Shown one piece after another: positions 60,672 through 64,000 of a DNA stretch of 64,000 bases (positions within the stretch are counted from its first letter, which is position 1; each line of letters starts with the position of its first letter). The translations under genes were made by a program, and so were the position numbers. Below the pieces are notes generated by a model. It saw only the letters and a program-made list of their open reading frames with translations. It searched no databases and was not told the origin of the DNA. Source of the stretch: Thermoactinomyces mirandus (GTDB lineage Bacteria; Bacillota; Bacilli; Thermoactinomycetales; Thermoactinomycetaceae); contig NZ_JACEOL010000025.1 in the NCBI RefSeq assembly GCF_013868055.1, forward strand, positions 1-64,000. The letters run 5' to 3'.

Positions 60672-62537
60672 ATGAGCAAGCCAGAATTGCTTCATCGCCT
60701 GCAGGATTCACTGCTTGTCGGGGATGGTGCAATTTCCACGTATTTGTACCAGCAAGGCGTTTCGGTCGGGCATTGTTCCGAAGAACTTGTTTTAAGCAAC
60801 CCGTCTCTGGTCAGTGATGTCCATCAGGCCTATTATGAAGCGGGTGCCCGTGTGATAGAAACACATACGTATGGTGCAAACCGGGAACGGTTAACGCGAT
60901 ACGGACTGGAAACCAGGGTGACGCGCCTGAACCGGGAAGCTGTTCGCATCGCAAGGGAGTCGGTTGGCAGCGATGCTTATGTGGTGGGAGCGATCGGTTC
61001 GATTTGTGCCGGAAGAGTACCGGTTTATGATAAAGAGGAATACCGGGGGATGTATGAAGAGCAGGCGATTGCCCTGCTACACGCCGGAGTGGATGGAATA
61101 TTGCTGGAAACCTTCCTGGACCTGAAAGAGATTCTGCTGGCTGTTGAGGTGATTCGCCCATTAACGCCGCTGCCGATCTTTGCGCAGTTATCCATGATCG
61201 AACTTGGCAGGACGAGAGACGCTTTTACCCTGTCTGAAGCATTTGCCCAACTGGCTGAAAAAGGTGTCAACGGTGTAGGGATCAACTGCCGCCTGGGTCC
61301 GGTGGAAGTGTTGCGCACTTTGGAGAAAACGATCGTTCCCGGGGATTTGATCATTACCGCTTATCCCAATGCCGGACGGTTGGGGATGAGCAACGGGGAA
61401 TTGCATTACAAATCAACGCCAGATTATTTTGAAGAAACAGCAGAACTTCTGGTCAGGCAGGGGGTCAGGCTGCTGGGCGGATGCTGCGGAACGACTCCTG
61501 AACATATTGCCCGGATTGCCATGGTTTTGAGAGACATGACTCCGGTTGAACGGGAAAATCCATCTTCCGACGGGTGGAAGATCCCGCCTGTTGAAACGAT
61601 TGTTGTGCAAAAACGGAAAAAGCCGACGGTGGTTGAACAAGTTCGGAAAAAACGGACCATTATTTGCGAATTGGATCCTCCAAGGGATTTGGATATCTCC
61701 CGCTATTTGGAGGGAGCAAGGCGGTTGCAGCAGGCGGGAGTTGACGCGATTACGCTGGCGGATAATTCCCTGGCAACCGCCAGAATGAGCAACCTGGCCC
61801 TGGGAGCGATTTTAAAGAAATATGGCATTGAGCCCCTGGCGCATGTTGCCTGCCGGGATCGCAATCTGCTGGGACAGCAGTCCCATCTCATGGGCCTCCA
61901 TGCCCTGGGGATAGACCAGATCCTGGTGATAACCGGAGATCCATCGCGCATGGGAGATCTTCCGGGAGCAAGCTCCATATATGATGTGACTTCGATTGAG
62001 CTGACCCGGATGGTCAAACAGTTCAATGAAGGAATCTCGTTTTCCGGACGCGAGTTGAAACAGAAAGCCGGATTTGTGGTCGGAACCGCTTTTAACCCGC
62101 ATGTGCGCAAGCTGGATGCGGCTTTGAAACGATTGGAGAAAAAAATCGAAGCAGGCGCTGATTTTGTCATGACGCAACCGGTTTATGATCCGGATGGAAT
62201 GTTAGAGGTTCATGAAGTCACCAAATCCCTCCCGGTTCCTGTATTTATCGGAATCATGCCGCTTACCGGCTACCGCAATGCCCTGTTTTTGCATCATGAA
62301 GTGCCAGGGATCAAAATACCGGATCAGGTGTTGAAACGGATGGAGAAAACCACGGACAGACTGTCCGGACAAAGAGAAGGTATGCAGGTTGCCAAGGAAC
62401 TTTTGAAAGTGGCGATGGAGAAATTTGCCGGAATTTATCTGATTACCCCTTTTTCAAACTGGCATATGACCGAAGAATTGACCCGTTTTGTCCGCGAGCA
62501 TGACCGGCAACTGCTTGAACATTACCATCATGCCTGA
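60672..62537 (+). CDS. yitJ: Bifunctional homocysteine S-methyltransferase / 5,10-methylene-THF reductase
   Basis: 621 residues. N-terminal homocysteine-methyltransferase domain (~1-290) with GDGAISTYLYQQGVSVG, GINCRLGPVEVLRTL and zinc CC in LLGGCCGTTPEHIARI. C-terminal MTHFR (~325-615) with ICELDPPRDLDISRYL, ALGIDQILVITGDPSRMGDL (FAD) and GADFVMTQPVYDPDGM. Supplies 5-methyl-THF for MetH and can also methylate homocysteine, as in Bacillus YitJ. ATG 60672 follows GGGAGGGATATCT. Same S-box operon as metH. Confidence 0.93.
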   Translation: MSKPELLHRLQDSLLVGDGAISTYLYQQGVSVGHCSEELVLSNPSLVSDVHQAYYEAGARVIETHTYGANRERLTRYGLETRVTRLNREAVRIARESVGSDAYVVGAIGSICAGRVPVYDKEEYRGMYEEQAIALLHAGVDGILLETFLDLKEILLAVEVIRPLTPLPIFAQLSMIELGRTRDAFTLSEAFAQLAEKGVNGVGINCRLGPVEVLRTLEKTIVPGDLIITAYPNAGRLGMSNGELHYKSTPDYFEETAELLVRQGVRLLGGCCGTTPEHIARIAMVLRDMTPVERENPSSDGWKIPPVETIVVQKRKKPTVVEQVRKKRTIICELDPPRDLDISRYLEGARRLQQAGVDAITLADNSLATARMSNLALGAILKKYGIEPLAHVACRDRNLLGQQSHLMGLHALGIDQILVITGDPSRMGDLPGASSIYDVTSIELTRMVKQFNEGISFSGRELKQKAGFVVGTAFNPHVRKLDAALKRLEKKIEAGADFVMTQPVYDPDGMLEVHEVTKSLPVPVFIGIMPLTGYRNALFLHHEVPGIKIPDQVLKRMEKTTDRLSGQREGMQVAKELLKVAMEKFAGIYLITPFSNWHMTEELTRFVREHDRQLLEHYHHA

Positions 62538-62949
62538 AAGGAACCAGGTGGCGGGACCTGTTCCGGCTTCACCCATCAGGGAAAGGATGATCTCTTCGTA
62601 TTTGGGCATGATTCCAGGAAATTCGGGGCTTGGGATCAAAAACTGATGACAAAACAGCACCCCCGTTGCCGTGGCACTGTGTCCATGATCCATTGGTACG
62701 CTGAAACCAGTCTCTGGAGGGGCATGACCTGGAAATCAAGTCTGAAACCTGTGACCCAAATTCAGGCATCCAAGTAATTTCAGCATGTTGTCTGTCTGGT
62801 ATCTTCTTCTAAAACTACGAAATCATCCACGAAAAAAAGAAAGCATGTTAAGAATTGATCACTAAATGTCGCTGAACTTTGACCTGCTTCACCTTCCATA
62901 CCGCTTTACACCCAAACGGACAGGGAGTAAGATAATCTCAAACTGAAAA
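62538..62949. other. Intergenic region
   Basis: GGAACCAGGT/ACCTGTTCC hairpin (about 62541-62567) just past the stop may end the metH operon though it has no T run. The rest (to ~62950) has short minus-strand frames without recognisable products. Confidence 0.45.
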
Positions 62950-63114
62950 AATCTCCATTCCAATCGCTGAATCCCGTTTTTGGGAGGGGGGAACCACGCA
63001 TAGCAATGTCTTCGTTCATGGGCTACATGGGGTGAATCCCGGCAAGCACCGGGTAGGGTGACTCTCAGCACCCGAATCCGACAGCTAACCTCGTAAGCGT
63101 TATGAGAGGAGGAG
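62950..63114 (+). ncRNA. c-di-AMP riboswitch (ydaO/yuaA type)
   Basis: Contains the hallmark blocks in order: AATCGCTGAATCCC, GGGGGGAACCACGCATAGC, CATGGGGTGAATCCCGGC, AGGGTGACTCTCAGCACCCG and CGAATCCGACAGCTAACCTC followed by GTAAGCGTTATGAGAGGAG. These match the ydaO motif, which switches genes off when c-di-AMP is high. Confidence 0.92.
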
Positions 63115-63151
63115 TATCGTTGTCCTGTGCCATGGTTTGTTTTGTGGTGCC

Positions 63152-63189
63152 AAAAAAGCCGCGAGAAGACTCCCTTCTCGTGGCTTTTT
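63152..63189 (+). terminator. Terminator of the c-di-AMP riboswitch
   Basis: AAAAAAGCCGCGAGAAG/CTTCTCGTGGCTTTTT, 38 nt after the aptamer, before the coding region. Confidence 0.88.
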
Positions 63190-63261
63190 CGATTTGGCAA
63201 GGTGGTTGGGCATCGGGTCAACAGTCTGGCTTCATTTTTTTTGAAAGGGAAGTGAAGTGTT

Positions 63262-64000
63262 GTGAAATATGTAATGCATTTTGAGGAAATTGATTGTCAC
63301 TGCTTGCCGATCGTGGGTGGAAAAGGCGCCAATCTGGGAGAAATGTCCAAAGCGGGCTTTCCAGTCCCTCCCGGTTTTTGCATCACTACAACGGCTTATC
63401 GACATGTAATGGATGAACTGGATGAGACAGATCGATGGCTGAACCACTTGAACCGGTTGAAACCGGAACAGCTGGACAAGATTCGTGCATGTGGACAAAA
63501 AGTCCGTGACCACATCCTGTCACTCACACTTCCGAACCCGATCAAAGCATCGATCATCGAGGCCTGGGCCAGATTGGGAAAAGATGATGCGTACGCGGTC
63601 CGATCCAGCGCGACCGCCGAAGATTTGCCAACCGCTTCTTTCGCGGGTCAGCAAGAAACCTGTCTGAACGTCAGAGGGGAAGAACAGCTCCTTGAAGCGG
63701 TCAAAAAATGCTGGGCATCCCTGTTCACAGATCGGGCCATCGTTTACCGCATCAGGAACGGGTTTGATCACAAGTCCGTTTCCTTGTCTGTCGTGGTGCA
63801 ACGGATGGTTTTTCCCGAAGTGTCCGGGATTCTGTTTACCGCAGACCCGGTGACGGGACATCGGCGCACGGTTTCCATCGATGCCGGGTTCGGACTGGGA
63901 GAAGCGCTGGTTTCCGGCATTGTGACCGCCGATTTGTACAAAGTGCGTGACCATGAAATCATCCAGAAACAAATCGCGAAAAAGGAAAAAGGGGTTTTCC
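63262..64000 (+). CDS. Phosphoenolpyruvate synthase / rifampin phosphotransferase family, N-terminal part
   Basis: 246 codons to the window edge, covering most of the PPDK/PEP-synthase ATP-binding domain: VGGKGANLGEMSKAGFPVPP, FCITTTAYRHVMDEL, AYAVRSSATAEDLPTASFAG (ATP-binding RSSA), KKCWASLFTDRAIVYRIRNG and SGILFTADPVTGHRRTVSID, GFGLGEALVSGIVTADLYKV. Either PEP synthase (pyruvate + ATP to PEP) or rifampin phosphotransferase; the N-terminus fits both, and the deciding swivel and C-terminal domains lie outside. Control by a c-di-AMP riboswitch favours a housekeeping metabolic role. GTG 63262 behind AAAGGGAAG. Confidence 0.88.
   Translation, partial: MKYVMHFEEIDCHCLPIVGGKGANLGEMSKAGFPVPPGFCITTTAYRHVMDELDETDRWLNHLNRLKPEQLDKIRACGQKVRDHILSLTLPNPIKASIIEAWARLGKDDAYAVRSSATAEDLPTASFAGQQETCLNVRGEEQLLEAVKKCWASLFTDRAIVYRIRNGFDHKSVSLSVVVQRMVFPEVSGILFTADPVTGHRRTVSIDAGFGLGEALVSGIVTADLYKVRDHEIIQKQIAKKEKGVF

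Noticed and set aside
1-64000. CRISPR arrays, rRNA genes or phage structural genes
   Set aside because: No regularly spaced repeats with unique spacers, no rRNA-like sequence and no capsid, tail or terminase genes were seen.

Overview
The window looks like chromosomal DNA of a low-to-mid GC member of the Bacilli (Bacillota). Evidence: strong AGGAGG ribosome-binding sites, frequent TTG/GTG starts, two SAM-I (S-box) riboswitches, one c-di-AMP (ydaO) riboswitch, a Bacillus-type gntRKPZ operon, lutABC, LytST-CstA and FruR-FruK-FruA. The MqnB/MqnD pair shows the futalosine route to menaquinone. This would suit Alicyclobacillaceae- or Thermoactinomycetaceae-like lineages better than Bacillus subtilis itself; that placement is inference.

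Layout. (1) 1-3.5 kb is a polymorphic-toxin locus: the C-terminal end of a toxin with its immunity gene, a decayed immunity gene, an orphan second toxin tip with its own immunity gene, and on the opposite strand a frameshifted type-50-like toxin with immunity gene. (2) 3.9-5.1 kb encodes a dicarboxylate/amino-acid symporter. (3) 5.3-18.2 kb is a gluconate operon (gntR-gntK-gntP-gntZ, minus strand) broken open by a complete 7.69-kb Tn3-family transposon inserted in gntR. The element has 38-bp terminal repeats, a CAATT target duplication, tnpA, a tyrosine recombinase, cadCA and a decayed acyl-CoA-ligase-like gene. Removing it restores an intact GntR. (4) 18.4-23.6 kb holds an S-box without a clear target gene and a minus-strand five-gene operon: two E1/ThiF-like enzymes, a UPF0756 membrane protein, a lipoprotein alpha/beta-hydrolase, and a homocitrate-synthase-like enzyme fused to a cupin. 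I cannot name its product. (5) 23.8-28.3 kb, divergent from that operon, is a compact RiPP-type cluster: a 23-residue precursor ending in a KxxxW motif, a radical SAM/SPASM enzyme, an SDR, an M14-peptidase-like protein and an MFS exporter.

(6) 28.5-31.9 kb is the remnant of an integrative element in the 3' end of tRNA-Ala(GGC): a degenerate second copy of the tRNA end, two XRE regulators, a Nudix protein, an integrase C-terminal fragment and a roughly 300-nt stretch of strong hairpins that may be a structured RNA. (7) 32-38 kb mixes decayed genes (VOC protein, GNAT) with shikimate kinase, mqnBD and a CYP152-type fatty-acid peroxygenase. (8) 38.8-42.5 kb is lutABC with a LutR-like regulator. 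(9) 42.6-45.6 kb has a methionine gamma-lyase behind a textbook sigma-54 promoter and its probable ACT-PAS-AAA+ activator. (10) 45.7-55.2 kb has a MurG homologue, a LytS/LytT two-component system beside CstA (a BtsSR/BtsT-like arrangement), and fruRKA. (11) 55.6-64 kb has an XRE-TPR regulator, an S-box controlling metH and a homocysteine methyltransferase/MTHFR fusion, and a c-di-AMP riboswitch before a PEP-synthase-like gene that runs off the window.

The most promising undescribed material is the RiPP cluster with the divergent ThiF/homocitrate-synthase-cupin operon, followed by the hairpin-rich RNA candidate in the tRNA-Ala element. Several single-base frameshifts (gnd, GNAT, type-50 toxin, acyl ligase, possibly fruR) could be real decay or consensus errors.
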